Positions 31,152 through 41,549 of a stretch of DNA of 64,000 nt are shown here, in pieces. Position numbers and translations under genes: made by a program. Numbering within the stretch: position 1 is the stretch's first letter; every line of letters begins with the position of its first letter. This DNA comes from Trinickia terrae. Lineage in GTDB: Bacteria; Pseudomonadota; Gammaproteobacteria; Burkholderiales; Burkholderiaceae. The notes under the pieces were generated by a model that was not told where the DNA came from, ran no database searches, and saw only the letters and a list, made by a program, of their open reading frames with translations. The DNA lies in NCBI RefSeq assembly GCF_005144415.1, contig NZ_SWJE01000010.1:62001-126000 (forward strand), given 5' to 3'.

Positions 31152-32800
31152 TAACCGCTCAACGCCTTCGTGCGCCCCGCGAGCGACGCGACCACCACGA
31201 CCAATTCGAGCGGGTCCACCGGCTTCGCGATATGCGTCTGGAACCCCGCGAGCAGCGCGCGCCGCCGGTCTTCGCTGCGCGCGAACGCGGTCAGCGCGGC
31301 AGCGGGCGCCGTGCGGCTCGGGCCGCCCCGCTCGCTCAACGCGAGCTCCAGCGCACGCAGCTTGCGGATGAATTCGTAGCCGTCCTCGCCCGGCATCCCG
31401 ATGTCGCTGACGACCACGTCGGGCGGCGCGGCTTCGTAGGCGGCGAGCGCGTCGGCCGCGTTGCCGTGCGCCGTGGTCGTCGCGCCGCGCTCCTGCAGCA
31501 GGCGCTCGACGAGCTCGCGCGCATCGGGCTCGTCCTCGACGATCAGCACGTGCAGGCCGGCGAGCGCGGGCGGCGTCTCGAGCGGATGCGCCCGCTCGCC
31601 CGCGACGCGCACGGGCTCGATGCTCGCCGCCGGCAGCCGAATCGTGAAGGTCGCGCCGCGGCCTTCGCCGTCGCTCGCCGCCTCGATGCGGCCGTCGTGC
31701 ATCTCGATCAGCTGCTTCGCGATCGACAAGCCGAGCCCCAGCCCGCCGTGCTGGCGCGTCGTGCCGGTATCTTCCTGGCGAAAGCGCTCGAACACATGCG
31801 CGAGGAACTCGGGCTTGATGCCCTGCCCGGTATCGCTGACCGTCAGCTCCACCTCGCCCTCGACGCGCCGCAACACCACCTCGACCTTGCCGCGCTTGCC
31901 CGTGAACTTGATCGCGTTGCTCATCAGGTTCCAGACGACCTGCTGCAGGCGCGCCGGATCGCCCTGGACCGGCCCCGCCGCATCGAGTACCGGCGTGATG
32001 CGGATCTCCTTGGCATCGGCCGCGGGCTGGACGGAGCGGATCACATACTCGACGATGTCCTGGAGGTCGAGCCGCTCGAGATCGAGCCGCAGCTTGCCGG
32101 CCATGATGCGCGACAAGTCGAGCAGGTCGTCGACCATCTGCGCCTGCGCGCGCGCATTGCGCTCGATCACTTCGAGGCCTTTCTTGACGCGCTCCGGCTC
32201 CGTGGCGTCGCGCATCAGGATCTGCGTCCAGCCGACGATCGCGTTGAGCGGCGTGCGCAGCTCGTGCGAGAGCGTCGCGACGAACTCGTCCTTCACGCGC
32301 GAGGCCCGCTCGGCTTCGGCCCGCGCCGCGCGCTCGGAGGCGAGCAGCCGCTCGCGCTCCTCGGCGAGCGTGCGAAAGTGCGCCTCACGCTCGGAAAGGC
32401 GCTGCGCCTCGGCGAGCTCGCGCTGCACGCGCGTCTCGCGCAGCACGCGCTCGATCGCCTCGGGCAGGTAGTCGAGATAGCCGTCGCTCTTCGGCACGAT
32501 GTCGGCGACGCCCGAGCGCAGCGCTTCGATCACGCGCGCCTCGTCGGCGAAACCGGTGCACAGGATCGCCGGCAGCACGATGCCGGCCGCGCGCAGCGCG
32601 CGCAGGAAGTCGAGGCCGGTCTCGGCGGTGCCGAGCGTGTAGTCGACCACGATCACTTCCGGCAGCTCCAGCAGCAGCGCCGTGCGCGCGCTGTTCGCGC
32701 CCGGCGCCGTCGACACGCGGTAGCCCACGCGCGTGAGCGCGCGCGTCGCGAGCCGCAGCAGGCCCTCGTCGTCGTCGACGAAGAGAACGTGCGCGGTCAT
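31151..32800 (-). CDS. Hybrid sensor kinase: receiver - HisKA - HATPase - receiver
   Basis: 549 residues, soluble. The N-terminal receiver (1-125; VLFVDDDEG, Asp in VIVVDYTLG) is followed by a coiled-coil. HisKA has the phospho-His in LSHELRTPLNAIVGW (about residue 175). HATPase_c has NLMSNAIKFT, DTGQGI and GGLGLGLSIAKQL. The C-terminal receiver (about 430-545) has VLIVEDEPDA, VVVSDIGMPG and HIAKPVDP. It starts by ATGA overlap with the preceding receiver gene, so phosphate probably moves among the products of this three-gene set. Confidence 0.94.
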   Translation of the reverse strand: MTAHVLFVDDDEGLLRLATRALTRVGYRVSTAPGANSARTALLLELPEVIVVDYTLGTAETGLDFLRALRAAGIVLPAILCTGFADEARVIEALRSGVADIVPKSDGYLDYLPEAIERVLRETRVQRELAEAQRLSEREAHFRTLAEERERLLASERAARAEAERASRVKDEFVATLSHELRTPLNAIVGWTQILMRDATEPERVKKGLEVIERNARAQAQMVDDLLDLSRIMAGKLRLDLERLDLQDIVEYVIRSVQPAADAKEIRITPVLDAAGPVQGDPARLQQVVWNLMSNAIKFTGKRGKVEVVLRRVEGEVELTVSDTGQGIKPEFLAHVFERFRQEDTGTTRQHGGLGLGLSIAKQLIEMHDGRIEAASDGEGRGATFTIRLPAASIEPVRVAGERAHPLETPPALAGLHVLIVEDEPDARELVERLLQERGATTTAHGNAADALAAYEAAPPDVVVSDIGMPGEDGYEFIRKLRALELALSERGGPSRTAPAAALTAFARSEDRRRALLAGFQTHIAKPVDPLELVVVVASLAGRTKALSG

Positions 32801-33255
32801 CGCCCGCCCGCGGGCAGCTTGACCACTTGCAGGAAGAAGCCGAGGCGGCGCACCGCCTCGATGAACGCCTCGCTCTCGACCGGCTTCGTCACGTATACGT
32901 TGCAGCCAAGCTCGTAGCAGCGCTCGATTTCGCGCGGATCGTCGGTGGTCGTCAGCATGATGACGGGCAGCGACGCCGTGCGCGGATCGGTCTTCAGGCG
33001 CCGCAGCACTTCGAGCCCGTCGATGCGCGGCATCTTCAGGTCGAGCAGGATCACGGGCGCGCTCAAGGCGTCGTGCTCGAAGCGCGCGTCGCTGCCGAAG
33101 AAGTAGTCGATGGCCTCCTGGCCGTCGGCGAGCCGGATGAAGCCGTTGGTCAACCCCGCGCGGCGCAGGTTGCGCTGGATCAGCGTGGCGTGGCCGTCGT
33201 CGTCTTCGATCAGGATGATGCTGACCGATTGGCCCGCGGTCTCGTGCTGTGTCAT
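32797..33255 (-). CDS. Single-domain response regulator (Rcp1-like)
   Basis: 152 residues with only a receiver domain: IILIEDDDGHATLIQRNLRRAG, phosphoacceptor Asp in VILLDLKMPRIDG (about residue 72) and Lys in VYVTKPVESEAF. The subgroup has the extended ANGQEA-like loop (LADGQEAIDYFFG) found in receivers paired with phytochrome-like kinases. It has no DNA-binding output. Downstream it overlaps the hybrid kinase gene by ATGA. Confidence 0.94.
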   Translation of the reverse strand: MTQHETAGQSVSIILIEDDDGHATLIQRNLRRAGLTNGFIRLADGQEAIDYFFGSDARFEHDALSAPVILLDLKMPRIDGLEVLRRLKTDPRTASLPVIMLTTTDDPREIERCYELGCNVYVTKPVESEAFIEAVRRLGFFLQVVKLPAGGR

Positions 33256-33268
33256 GTTGCCTCCCGTG

Positions 33269-33393
33269 TCGACCCGAGTTGGCGCTTCAGCGCTCTACTC
33301 GGGTCCCATGCCGCCCCGAGGGAGGCAACAGCCCCCCCGGGGGGAGCTTTGCATGGGACCGAAGTAACCGCTAAAGCGCTAACTCCGGTCGAC
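33269..33393. repeat. Paired inverted palindromic repeats (BIME-like), copy 3
   Basis: Left arm 33269-33310 (GTCGACCCGAGTTGG ... GGGTCCCATG) and right arm 33346-33393 (GCTTTGCATGGGACC ... CTCCGGTCGAC) are approximate reverse complements of each other. They flank a GC-rich centre (CCGCCCCGAGGGAGGC, GCCCCCCCGGGGGGAGC). Each arm is itself a hairpin built on AGCGCT. The right arm matches the repeat at 9821-9870 over about 46 bases. It lies between the sensor kinase and the receiver gene. Confidence 0.75.
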
Positions 33394-33433
33394 AGCGAAC
33401 AAGTGTGAGCGTGGGGGTAGTAATTCATATTCC

Positions 33434-35032
33434 TCATGCGGCGACCGGCGTGGCCGCCTCGGGTAGCGAAACGTAAAACGTGGTGCCGGCGCCTTCGGTC
33501 GACTCCGCCCAGACGCGCCCGCCATGCCGCTCGACCATGCGCCGCACGAGCGCAAGGCCGATCCCCTCGCCCGCGGCGACGTTGCCGTGCAGGCGCTGGA
33601 ACGCGTTGAACAGGCGCGGCAAGGCGTTGGCCGGGATGCCGAGGCCATTGTCCTTCACGTAGAAAATGCGCAGCGAGTGCACGCCGGGCGGCGCCGGCAT
33701 CGTGCCGATCTCGATGCGGCCCGGCCGCTCGGGGTTCAGGTAGTTGACCGCGTTGCCGATCAGGTTGGCGAACACCTGCTCGAGCGCGGTCGGGTCGCCC
33801 CAGACCGCCGGCAGGTCCTGCACGACAACGTCGGCGCCCGCGCTCTTGATCGACGCCTGCATCGCCTCGACGACGTGCTGCACGAGCACGCCGACATAGA
33901 CCTCCTGGCGCCGGTACTCCACGCGCCCCACGCGCGAGAGCCGCAACAGCGAATCGATGATGTGCGCGGCGCGCAGCACCGCGCTTTGCAAAAAGCGCAG
34001 CGCCTCGCCGACGTCTTCGTCGATGAGCCGCTCGACGCGCGCGCGTTCCCGCGCGGAAAGCGCCGAAGCCCGGACGGCCTGGCGCAAGTCGTCGCAGGCG
34101 TGCGTGAGCTCCTTCGAAAAGCCTTGCAGGTTCACGAGCGGCGCGCGCAGGTCGTGCGACACGCTGTAGATGAACATCTCGTTTTCCTGCGTCTGCTGGT
34201 GGAGCGTCGCGTTGGTGCGCGCGAGCTCGTCGGCGCGCCGCGCGAGATCGTTCTGGAAGCGCGCCTGCAGGCGCTCCGATTCGAGCAGGCGCCGGCTCGT
34301 CTCGTGCAGCATCTCGTCGAGCCGCGTGATTTCGTCTTCGCCAGCGGAGACCGGGCCGAGCGGCTCGTTGTCGGCGAGCCGCCGCGCGTTGTCCGACAAG
34401 AGCGCGAGCCGGCCGCGCACGCCGCTCGCGAACACGAACACGGCGCAGGCGGTGACCGCGAGCGAGCCGACCACCGCCGCCACCGTCAGCATCTGCTGCT
34501 GCGCGCGAGCCGTCTCGGCGTCCGCCGAGCGCTGCGTGTCGACGCGCAATTCGGCGGTCTGGAACGCAGCGACCTGGCTGCGGAAACGATCGACGACGTC
34601 GGTCGTCGCCTGGTCGCGAAAGCGCGCGAGCACGTCGGCGCGGCGCCCGGTGGCGAGCAGGTCCTGCGCGCGGTCCGACCACTGGCGGTATTCCTGCACG
34701 GTCTGACGGATCTGCCCGGCGCGCTCGACCTGCAGCGGGTTATCGGCGACCAGCTCGACCAGATGGTCGATATTGCGGTCGAGGTCGAGCCAGAGCGAAA
34801 GCGGGGTCGAATAATCGCGGTCGCCTTCGATGATCGCTCCGCGCACGCGCACCGACTCCACCAGCACCGGCTCGAGGATCGCGCTCGTCTGGCGCAGCAC
34901 GTCCTTGCTGTGCAAGGCCCACGCCTCGGCCTGCTCGGCCTCCCCCTGCGCCTTGACGAGCCCGGCCAGAAGCGCCAATTCGAATACGGTGGGGATCGCG
35001 ATCAGCAACAGGCCTTTGGTCGTCAGTCTCAT
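33434..35032 (-). CDS. CHASE3-type membrane sensor histidine kinase
   Basis: 532 residues from MRLTTKGLLLIAIPTVFELALLAG (ATG at 35032); a further in-frame ATG at 35086 has no better ribosome site. Two membrane helices (about 5-25 and 180-205) bracket a helical periplasmic CHASE3-like domain. A HAMP-like segment and coiled coil follow. HisKA has YSVSHDLRAPLVNLQGFSKEL and HATPase has NLIGNAVNYLNPE, DNGLGIP and GEGIGLALVRRMVERHGG, in the phytochrome-like kinase style. The gene is followed by a palindromic repeat, the single-domain receiver and the hybrid kinase. The stimulus is unknown. Confidence 0.9.
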   Translation of the reverse strand: MRLTTKGLLLIAIPTVFELALLAGLVKAQGEAEQAEAWALHSKDVLRQTSAILEPVLVESVRVRGAIIEGDRDYSTPLSLWLDLDRNIDHLVELVADNPLQVERAGQIRQTVQEYRQWSDRAQDLLATGRRADVLARFRDQATTDVVDRFRSQVAAFQTAELRVDTQRSADAETARAQQQMLTVAAVVGSLAVTACAVFVFASGVRGRLALLSDNARRLADNEPLGPVSAGEDEITRLDEMLHETSRRLLESERLQARFQNDLARRADELARTNATLHQQTQENEMFIYSVSHDLRAPLVNLQGFSKELTHACDDLRQAVRASALSARERARVERLIDEDVGEALRFLQSAVLRAAHIIDSLLRLSRVGRVEYRRQEVYVGVLVQHVVEAMQASIKSAGADVVVQDLPAVWGDPTALEQVFANLIGNAVNYLNPERPGRIEIGTMPAPPGVHSLRIFYVKDNGLGIPANALPRLFNAFQRLHGNVAAGEGIGLALVRRMVERHGGRVWAESTEGAGTTFYVSLPEAATPVAA

Positions 35033-35172
35033 TCGCGCGTGAAATCGTTCTGAATGCCGCCCAGCGGTGCGCGGGCGACGGAACATTATGTCGGCGTTTC
35101 ATGCGAATGACAAAGGATCGCGGCGAGATCTCATCTGATCGCAGTCAGATGAAAACAGAATGTAAGAAACAG

Positions 35173-35930
35173 CTAGTTCTTGAGCCGGTACCCCGTCTTG
35201 AAGATCCACGCGACGATCGCCGTGAAGAGGCCGAGGAACACGACCGTCATCGCAAGGCTCACGCCGACGTGCACGTCGGAGATGCCGTAAAAGCTCCAGC
35301 GGAAGCCGCTGATCAGATAGACGACCGGGTTGAAGAGCGCGACCGTCTGCCAGAACGGGGGCAGGACGTGGATCGAGTAGAAGCTGCCGCCGAGGAACGT
35401 GAGCGGCGTGATGATCAGGAGCGGAATGACCTGCAGCTTTTCGAAGCCGTCGGCCCAGACGCCGATGATGAAGCCGAACAGGCTGAAGGTGAGCGCCGTC
35501 AGCAGCAGGAAGAGCAGCATCCACAGCGGGTGGTCGATGTGCAGCGGCACGAACAGCGCGGCGGTCGCCATGATGATCAGGCCGAGCATGATCGACTTGG
35601 TAGCCGCCGCGCCGACAAAGGCGAGCACGAGCTCCAGGTACGACACCGGCGCCGAGAGCAGCTCGTAGATCGTGCCCGTGAACTTCGGGAAATAGATGCC
35701 GAACGACGCGTTCGACACGCTCTGCGTGAGCAGCGACAGCATCACGAGCCCGGGCACGATGAAGGCGCCGTAGCTGACGCCGTCGATGTGGTCGATGCGT
35801 GAGCCGATCGCCGCGCCGAACACGATGAAATAGAGCGAGGTCGAAATCACGGGCGAGATGATGCTCTGCATCAGCGTGCGCCACGTGCGCGCCATCTCGA
35901 AGTTGTAGATCGCGCGGATTGCGTAGAAAT

Positions 35931-35934
<4 letters not shown>
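35173..35934 (-). CDS. ABC-2 type exporter permease
   Basis: 253 residues from [24 protein letters not shown], preceded by GGGAGG. It has six predicted membrane helices and the ABC-2 signature [14 protein letters not shown] near the C-terminus. The start overlaps the ATPase stop as ATGA, so the two form a classic two-gene exporter (NodJ/DrrB type). The substrate is unknown; drugs, polyketides and polysaccharides are known for relatives. Confidence 0.92.
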
Positions 35935-36941
<1,007 letters not shown>

Positions 36942-37021
36942 GGACGCGAAGATAGCAGAAGCCGGAAAATGCTGCTGAAACCGCTGTCATCGCGACAGAA
37001 AAAGCGTCCGGGCAGAGAACG

Positions 37022-37996
37022 TCACGTCTGCCTGGCATCGCCTGAAGCGGCGGAATTCAGCGTCTCGGCGAGAAACATGCCGATGGCGTCCAGCGCTTGC
37101 GACGACGCCTTCAGCCTTCCGATACCGCCGGCGAATCCATGCGGCATCCCCATCCATACGTCGAGCCGGGCATCGACCCCGGCGGCGACGGCACGCTCGA
37201 CATATCGGCGCGAATCGTCGAGCAATACTTCGTCGTCCCCAACGTGAATGCGAACAGGCGGCAACCCGGAAAGCAGTCCGTTGAGCGGCGAAGCCAGCGG
37301 ATGTTGCGGGTCGGCGCTCCGCAAATAGGCACTCACCAGTTCCACCACCTGCGCTCGGGTGAAATACGGATCGGCATCCGCGCGCGTCTCGTACGTCTTG
37401 CCCGAGAGCGTCAAATCGGCAACCGGCGACAGCGCCGCCACGCCGACCAGCGCCGCCTTGGCGGAAACGGCGCCGCCCGCGACGCGCGAGGCGAGCCCCA
37501 ACGCGAGATTGCCTCCGGCAGAGTCCCCCGTGACGGCGATGCGGCGCATCCCTCTTTCCACGAGCCCCCGGTAGCACGCCAGCACATCGTCGGCGGCCGC
37601 AGGGAAAGGATGCTCGGGAGCCAGCCGATAGTCCGGGATGAATGCGCTCACGCCCGCCCTCGCGGCGATATGCCCGACAAGGTGACGGAATGCCTTGGCC
37701 GTTCCCAGGACGAACCATCCGGCGTGCAGATGGAGAATCGCCGCGTCGGAACGGCGATGCGCCGGATCGACCCAAAGCCCGGGGATACCGCCAACCGTGT
37801 CGGGTTCGAAGGTCACGTCGCCGCGCGGCAACACGCTTTCCATCATGGCGTCGAACGGCTCGCGCGCCTCGATGCCCCTCAATGCGCCTTTCCGGGAACT
37901 CGCCATGGTTCGCATGGCAGCGACGATCGCCCCATCGTCCGGGTCAAGAGAATGAGTGACGACGAAATCGCTCAATGCAGCTTCAGTCTTCGACAT
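37022..37996 (-). CDS. Alpha/beta-hydrolase of the hormone-sensitive-lipase (HSL) family
   Basis: 324 residues. The nucleophile motif is [12 protein letters not shown] (Ser about residue 153). The other triad members are likely the Asp in [11 protein letters not shown] and the His in GMPHGFAGG. The oxyanion motif, normally HGGG, reads LHAGWFVLG here, which is a notable variant. [15 protein letters not shown] is typical of the family. It is an esterase by family, with unknown substrate. It is third behind pirin and DoxX genes. The ATG has AAAGGAAA upstream. Confidence 0.88.
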   Translation of the reverse strand: MSKTEAALSDFVVTHSLDPDDGAIVAAMRTMASSRKGALRGIEAREPFDAMMESVLPRGDVTFEPDTVGGIPGLWVDPAHRRSDAAILHLHAGWFVLGTAKAFRHLVGHIAARAGVSAFIPDYRLAPEHPFPAAADDVLACYRGLVERGMRRIAVTGDSAGGNLALGLASRVAGGAVSAKAALVGVAALSPVADLTLSGKTYETRADADPYFTRAQVVELVSAYLRSADPQHPLASPLNGLLSGLPPVRIHVGDDEVLLDDSRRYVERAVAAGVDARLDVWMGMPHGFAGGIGRLKASSQALDAIGMFLAETLNSAASGDARQT

Positions 37997-38117
37997 TTCG
38001 GTTTCCTTTCCCTATCCGCAGCAGTGCCGCGGCAAGAAATTGCGCGAACACGGCAACGCGCTCAACTAGCCGGCAGGTCTGGCAGGCGGCCGTCTCTCGA
38101 CGGACCCGCCTTCTTTC

Positions 38118-38540
38118 TCAGCTTGCGCTCAGGGCCGCCACAGGCGAGGCCGCTCGACCGGAGCGGGCGTCCAGGCTGAACGCGCCGGCGCCGAAGTAGG
38201 CGATCTGCAGCAGGCCGCCCGCCATCATCACGTTCTTCAGGAAATGGATCATCTGATTCTGATCCGCGAAGTTGTGGTGAAAGAACACGGCGGTGGCGAT
38301 ACAGAACACCGCCATCGCCAGCGACACGGTGCGAGCCCGGTAGCCGGACAGCAGCAGCAGACCGCCGCCCAGCTCGGTCAGCACGGCGACCGCGAACGCG
38401 AGCGGCGGCACGGGCAGGCCCACCGACGCGATATAGCCAACCGTCGCCGCGTACGCGCCGAGCTTGCCCAGCCCGCTCATGACAAACGGCGCACCGATCA
38501 AGATGCGGCCCAACAGCGGAAGAAATTTGAAACGGTCCAT
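38118..38540 (-). CDS. DoxX family membrane protein
   Basis: 140 residues with four predicted membrane helices. It begins LPLLGRILIGAPFVMSGLGKLGAY and contains ELGGGLLLLSGYRAR, typical of the DoxX/YphA-like group. CAGGAG precedes the ATG. Function in the family is poorly known, and membrane redox or quinone stress has been suggested. It is 48 bases downstream of the pirin gene and probably co-transcribed with it. Confidence 0.9.
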   Translation of the reverse strand: MDRFKFLPLLGRILIGAPFVMSGLGKLGAYAATVGYIASVGLPVPPLAFAVAVLTELGGGLLLLSGYRARTVSLAMAVFCIATAVFFHHNFADQNQMIHFLKNVMMAGGLLQIAYFGAGAFSLDARSGRAASPVAALSAS

Positions 38541-38588
38541 TACGATCTCCTGAAATGAAAATGCATTGGTGGAGTGCGATAAAGGGAA

Positions 38589-39287
38589 TCAGCCGGCGTC
38601 CACCATCACCAGCTCGGAATCTTCAAGGGCGGTTATCTCGGCCGCCCGCACATTCGTGAGCGCCACGCCGTCCAGCGGACCAACGGGCTCGCCATTCACT
38701 TCGATGCGTCCGGAAGCCACGACGAGATAGGCACGGCGCGCCGGACTCAGCTCGTATCGAAGGCTTTCGCCTGCCTTCGCCATGGCGCCGAGCACGCGCG
38801 CATCGGCCCGAATGGGAAGCGCACCTTCGTCGCCGTCGAATCCGCTGGCCAGGATGACGAATCGTCCCGACCGGTCGCTTCGAGGAAACGGCTTGGTGCC
38901 CCATGCGGGTTCGCCACCGGCTTCACGAGGCAGCAACCAGATCTGATACAGCTTGAGCGGCACCTCGCCGCCGTTGAACTCAGTGTGGCGTATGCCTGTG
39001 CCGGCGCTCATGACCTGAACGTCGCCCGCGTGGATCGTTCCTTCGGATCCCAAAGTGTCCCGATGCCTGACCAGCCCCTGGCGCACATAGGTGACGATCT
39101 CCATGTCGCGGTGCCCGTGCATGGGGAACCCGCCGCCGACGGCGATCTCGTCGTCGTTCCAGACGATCAGGGGGCCCAGGGCGGCGTGCGCGGGATTGCC
39201 GCCGGCGCTGACCGCGAAATGGTATTTCGCGCGCAGCCAGCCGTGATCCGCCCTGTCCAATGATTCCCAACGCCTGTGTGTGAGCAT
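38589..39287 (-). CDS. Pirin family bicupin protein
   Basis: 232 residues from MLTHRRWESLDRADHGWLRAKYHF, with GGAG upstream. The N-terminal cupin metal site is FPMHGHRDMEIVTYV (His-x-His) plus GIRHTEFN (His-x-Glu). The length and the C-terminal cupin fit YhhW-type pirins, some of which have quercetinase activity. First gene of a likely pirin-doxX-esterase unit, divergent from a LysR regulator. Confidence 0.94.
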   Translation of the reverse strand: MLTHRRWESLDRADHGWLRAKYHFAVSAGGNPAHAALGPLIVWNDDEIAVGGGFPMHGHRDMEIVTYVRQGLVRHRDTLGSEGTIHAGDVQVMSAGTGIRHTEFNGGEVPLKLYQIWLLPREAGGEPAWGTKPFPRSDRSGRFVILASGFDGDEGALPIRADARVLGAMAKAGESLRYELSPARRAYLVVASGRIEVNGEPVGPLDGVALTNVRAAEITALEDSELVMVDAG

Positions 39288-39406
39288 GTCCGTCTCCGTT
39301 TCCTGCTTGAGAAGAATGCTATATTCGCAACGAACCAATGCATATATCCAGAATCGGAACGTATCGTTGCTTTAAATAGAACAATAAGTGGAGACGGAGC
39401 CTGTCC

Positions 39407-40324
39407 ATGAACGGAATCACCGACCTCAACGATCTCCGGCTCTTCGCAGAGGTGGTCGAGCAGGGAAGCTACACGGCGGCCGCGCGCGGCCTCGGCATCC
39501 AGACGTCGAAACTCAGCCGGCGCATTCGCGCCCTGGAAGAAGAACTGGGCGTCCGCTTGCTCAATCGCACCAGCCGGAGCCTGTCGTTGACCGAAACCGG
39601 GCGGCAGTTCCACCAGCATTGCCTGGCGCTGGTGGCGGAAGCCAAGGCCGCCAAAGACATCGTGGACCGCACGCGCTCCAAACCGCAGGGCACCATCCGC
39701 ATCAGCTGCCCCGTGGCCTTGCTGGAGTCCGGCGTCTCCGCGATCATCGCGCGCTACGTGGAGGACAACCCCGACGTCCAGGTCCTGCTGGACGCAACCA
39801 ACCGCCGCGTGGACGTGGTCGAGGAAGGCCTGGACTTCGCCATCCGCGTCAGGCGTCCGCCGTTGGAAAACACCGACCTCGCCGTCCGCCAGTTGGGCTT
39901 GTCGATCCATATTCTGGTTGCCAGCCCCGCATTGGCGGCGCGCCATCCGGCACCGGCCTCGATCGAATCCATGAAGGAATGGCCGACCCTCTCCATGGCG
40001 AGCAGCAGTGAGCGGTTTGCATGGAACCTGGTCGACGCCGAAGGGCGCGCGACGCCATGGGCGCATCAGCCCCGCCTCGCGACCGACGACCTGGCGAGCC
40101 TGCGGGTCGCGGCGATCTCCGGCGCCGGCGTGGCGATGCTGCCCAGAGAGCTCGTCGAGGCCGATATCCGGGCCGGCCGGCTGCTGCACCTGCTGCCGGG
40201 CCTGGCTTCCACGCCGGGCCTCGTGCATGCGATCTTCCCCACGCGCCGCGGCATGGTGCCGGCCGTGCGCCACTTGCTCGATGCGCTCGTGACGGGATTC
40301 GAAGACCTGAACCGGCAGCGCTAG
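39407..40324 (+). CDS. LysR-family transcriptional regulator
   Basis: 305 residues. The N-terminal winged helix (LNDLRLFAEVVEQGSYTAAARGLGIQTSKLSRRIRALEEELGVRLLNRTSRSLSLTETG) is followed by an inducer-binding domain of the DsdA/CrgA-like group (GTIRISCPVALLESG; NRRVDVVEEGLDFAIRV). GGAG precedes the ATG. Divergent from pirin with 119 bases between, so it likely controls the pirin-doxX-esterase operon in response to a redox-active or electrophilic compound. Confidence 0.93.
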   Translation: MNGITDLNDLRLFAEVVEQGSYTAAARGLGIQTSKLSRRIRALEEELGVRLLNRTSRSLSLTETGRQFHQHCLALVAEAKAAKDIVDRTRSKPQGTIRISCPVALLESGVSAIIARYVEDNPDVQVLLDATNRRVDVVEEGLDFAIRVRRPPLENTDLAVRQLGLSIHILVASPALAARHPAPASIESMKEWPTLSMASSSERFAWNLVDAEGRATPWAHQPRLATDDLASLRVAAISGAGVAMLPRELVEADIRAGRLLHLLPGLASTPGLVHAIFPTRRGMVPAVRHLLDALVTGFEDLNRQR

Positions 40325-40350
40325 CGCGGCCACCGGCAAGGCGGCCGCGC
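40324..40350. terminator. GC-rich hairpin between convergent LysR and Gfo/Idh genes
   Basis: GCGCGGCC (40324-40331) pairs perfectly with GGCCGCGC (40343-40350). It overlaps the LysR stop. No T run follows. Confidence 0.4.
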
Positions 40351-40357
40351 ACGCCGG

Positions 40358-41467
40358 TCAGCCGATGCGCACTCGCTTGCCGGTCCGATCCGACTGCTCG
40401 ATGGCGTCGACAACCCGATGAATGGCCACCGCATAGTCGAAATCGGGGGCCGCGGCGGTTCCATGAAGCACATCGTCCGCCATCCACCGATAGATGCCGG
40501 CGACGTTCCGTGCCGCGACCGCGTCCTCGAGACCGAAGTAGTACGACTGCGGGATCTCGAGCTCGCGATAGCCCTCCTCCCCCTTCCGGCCGCCCTCGAC
40601 GCGCAACGGCGAGATGTTGATCACGGGCACGTGGTCGTTCCTCGCCGTGATGCGCAGGTCGCCCTCCGTGCCGTTGATCTCCCACAAGAGCCGCGTGCCG
40701 CGCGGATAGCCGCCGCGCAGCTGCAGCGACAACGGCGCCCCGGACTGCAGGACGGCGTTGACCATCACGTGATCGTGCGTTTGCATCGGGATGGTGTCGT
40801 CCGTCCCGGCGATGCGCACGGTCTGCCGGCGCTGCGACAGCACCGCGCCCACCTCGTCGATAAGGCCAAGCACGCTTTGCACGGCTGCGATGGCGTGTCC
40901 GCCGATGATCGACAGCATGGTCGCGCCGTTGCGCGAGTCCATGGCGTAGGCGTCGCCGCGCGTGACTTCGTCGCCCCAGGTGAAGCCGTTGCCGAGATAG
41001 GTCGACGACAGCACGTCGCCCACGAATCCGTCGGCAACGAGCTTGCGCACGAACTCGACCTCGGGCGAAGCGATAGCCTGGGTTCCCACGACCGCCGGCG
41101 CCTTGCGCTCGCGGGCAAGCCGGGCAAGCTCGACCGCCTCCGCCAGGCCATTTCCCAACGGCCATTCGCAGTAGACACGCTTGCCCGCCTCCAACGCCGC
41201 CGCGACGACTTCACGATGGTGCGCAACCTTGACCGCCACGGCCACGACGTCGATATCCGGGGAGGCGACGAGCGCCGCCACGTTCTCGAACGCGCGGGGA
41301 ATGTCGAAGGCGGCTGCGGCGGCCTGGGCGCTGGCGAGACTCGTGTTGGCGACGCCGGCGATCTCGAACACATCGTCAAGGGCGCGCAAGGCGGGAATGT
41401 GAGCTGTCGTGCCCCAGCCGCGCTCTGTGCTCAGGCCGACGATACCCACTCGAATGCGTCTTTTCAT
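40358..41467 (-). CDS. Gfo/Idh/MocA family oxidoreductase
   Basis: 369 residues. The N-terminal Rossmann fold has VGIVGLSTERGWG (about 7-19) and VKVAHHREVVAAALEAGKRVYCEWPLG, where the family's EKP motif is replaced by EWP. The C-terminal alpha/beta domain spans about 130-360. The long GLSTERGWGTTAHIPAL insert puts it in the Gal80/inositol-dehydrogenase-like branch. It would oxidise a sugar, polyol or cyclic alcohol with NAD(P). Last gene of the BKACE operon. GAGGAAG lies just upstream of the start. Confidence 0.9.
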   Translation of the reverse strand: MKRRIRVGIVGLSTERGWGTTAHIPALRALDDVFEIAGVANTSLASAQAAAAAFDIPRAFENVAALVASPDIDVVAVAVKVAHHREVVAAALEAGKRVYCEWPLGNGLAEAVELARLARERKAPAVVGTQAIASPEVEFVRKLVADGFVGDVLSSTYLGNGFTWGDEVTRGDAYAMDSRNGATMLSIIGGHAIAAVQSVLGLIDEVGAVLSQRRQTVRIAGTDDTIPMQTHDHVMVNAVLQSGAPLSLQLRGGYPRGTRLLWEINGTEGDLRITARNDHVPVINISPLRVEGGRKGEEGYRELEIPQSYYFGLEDAVAARNVAGIYRWMADDVLHGTAAAPDFDYAVAIHRVVDAIEQSDRTGKRVRIG

Positions 41468-41549
41468 TGCTTCCTCGAAACCGTTAAGTCACTTGAGTCG
41501 CTCGCACGAGCGACGCCCCGCGGGCGCCGCATCGGCGAAGGCGCCCGCT

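Noticed and set aside
33269-33393. Repeat considered as a rho-independent terminator
   Set aside because: No T run follows either arm, and the arms are homologous to a repeat elsewhere, so it was classed as a repeat element.
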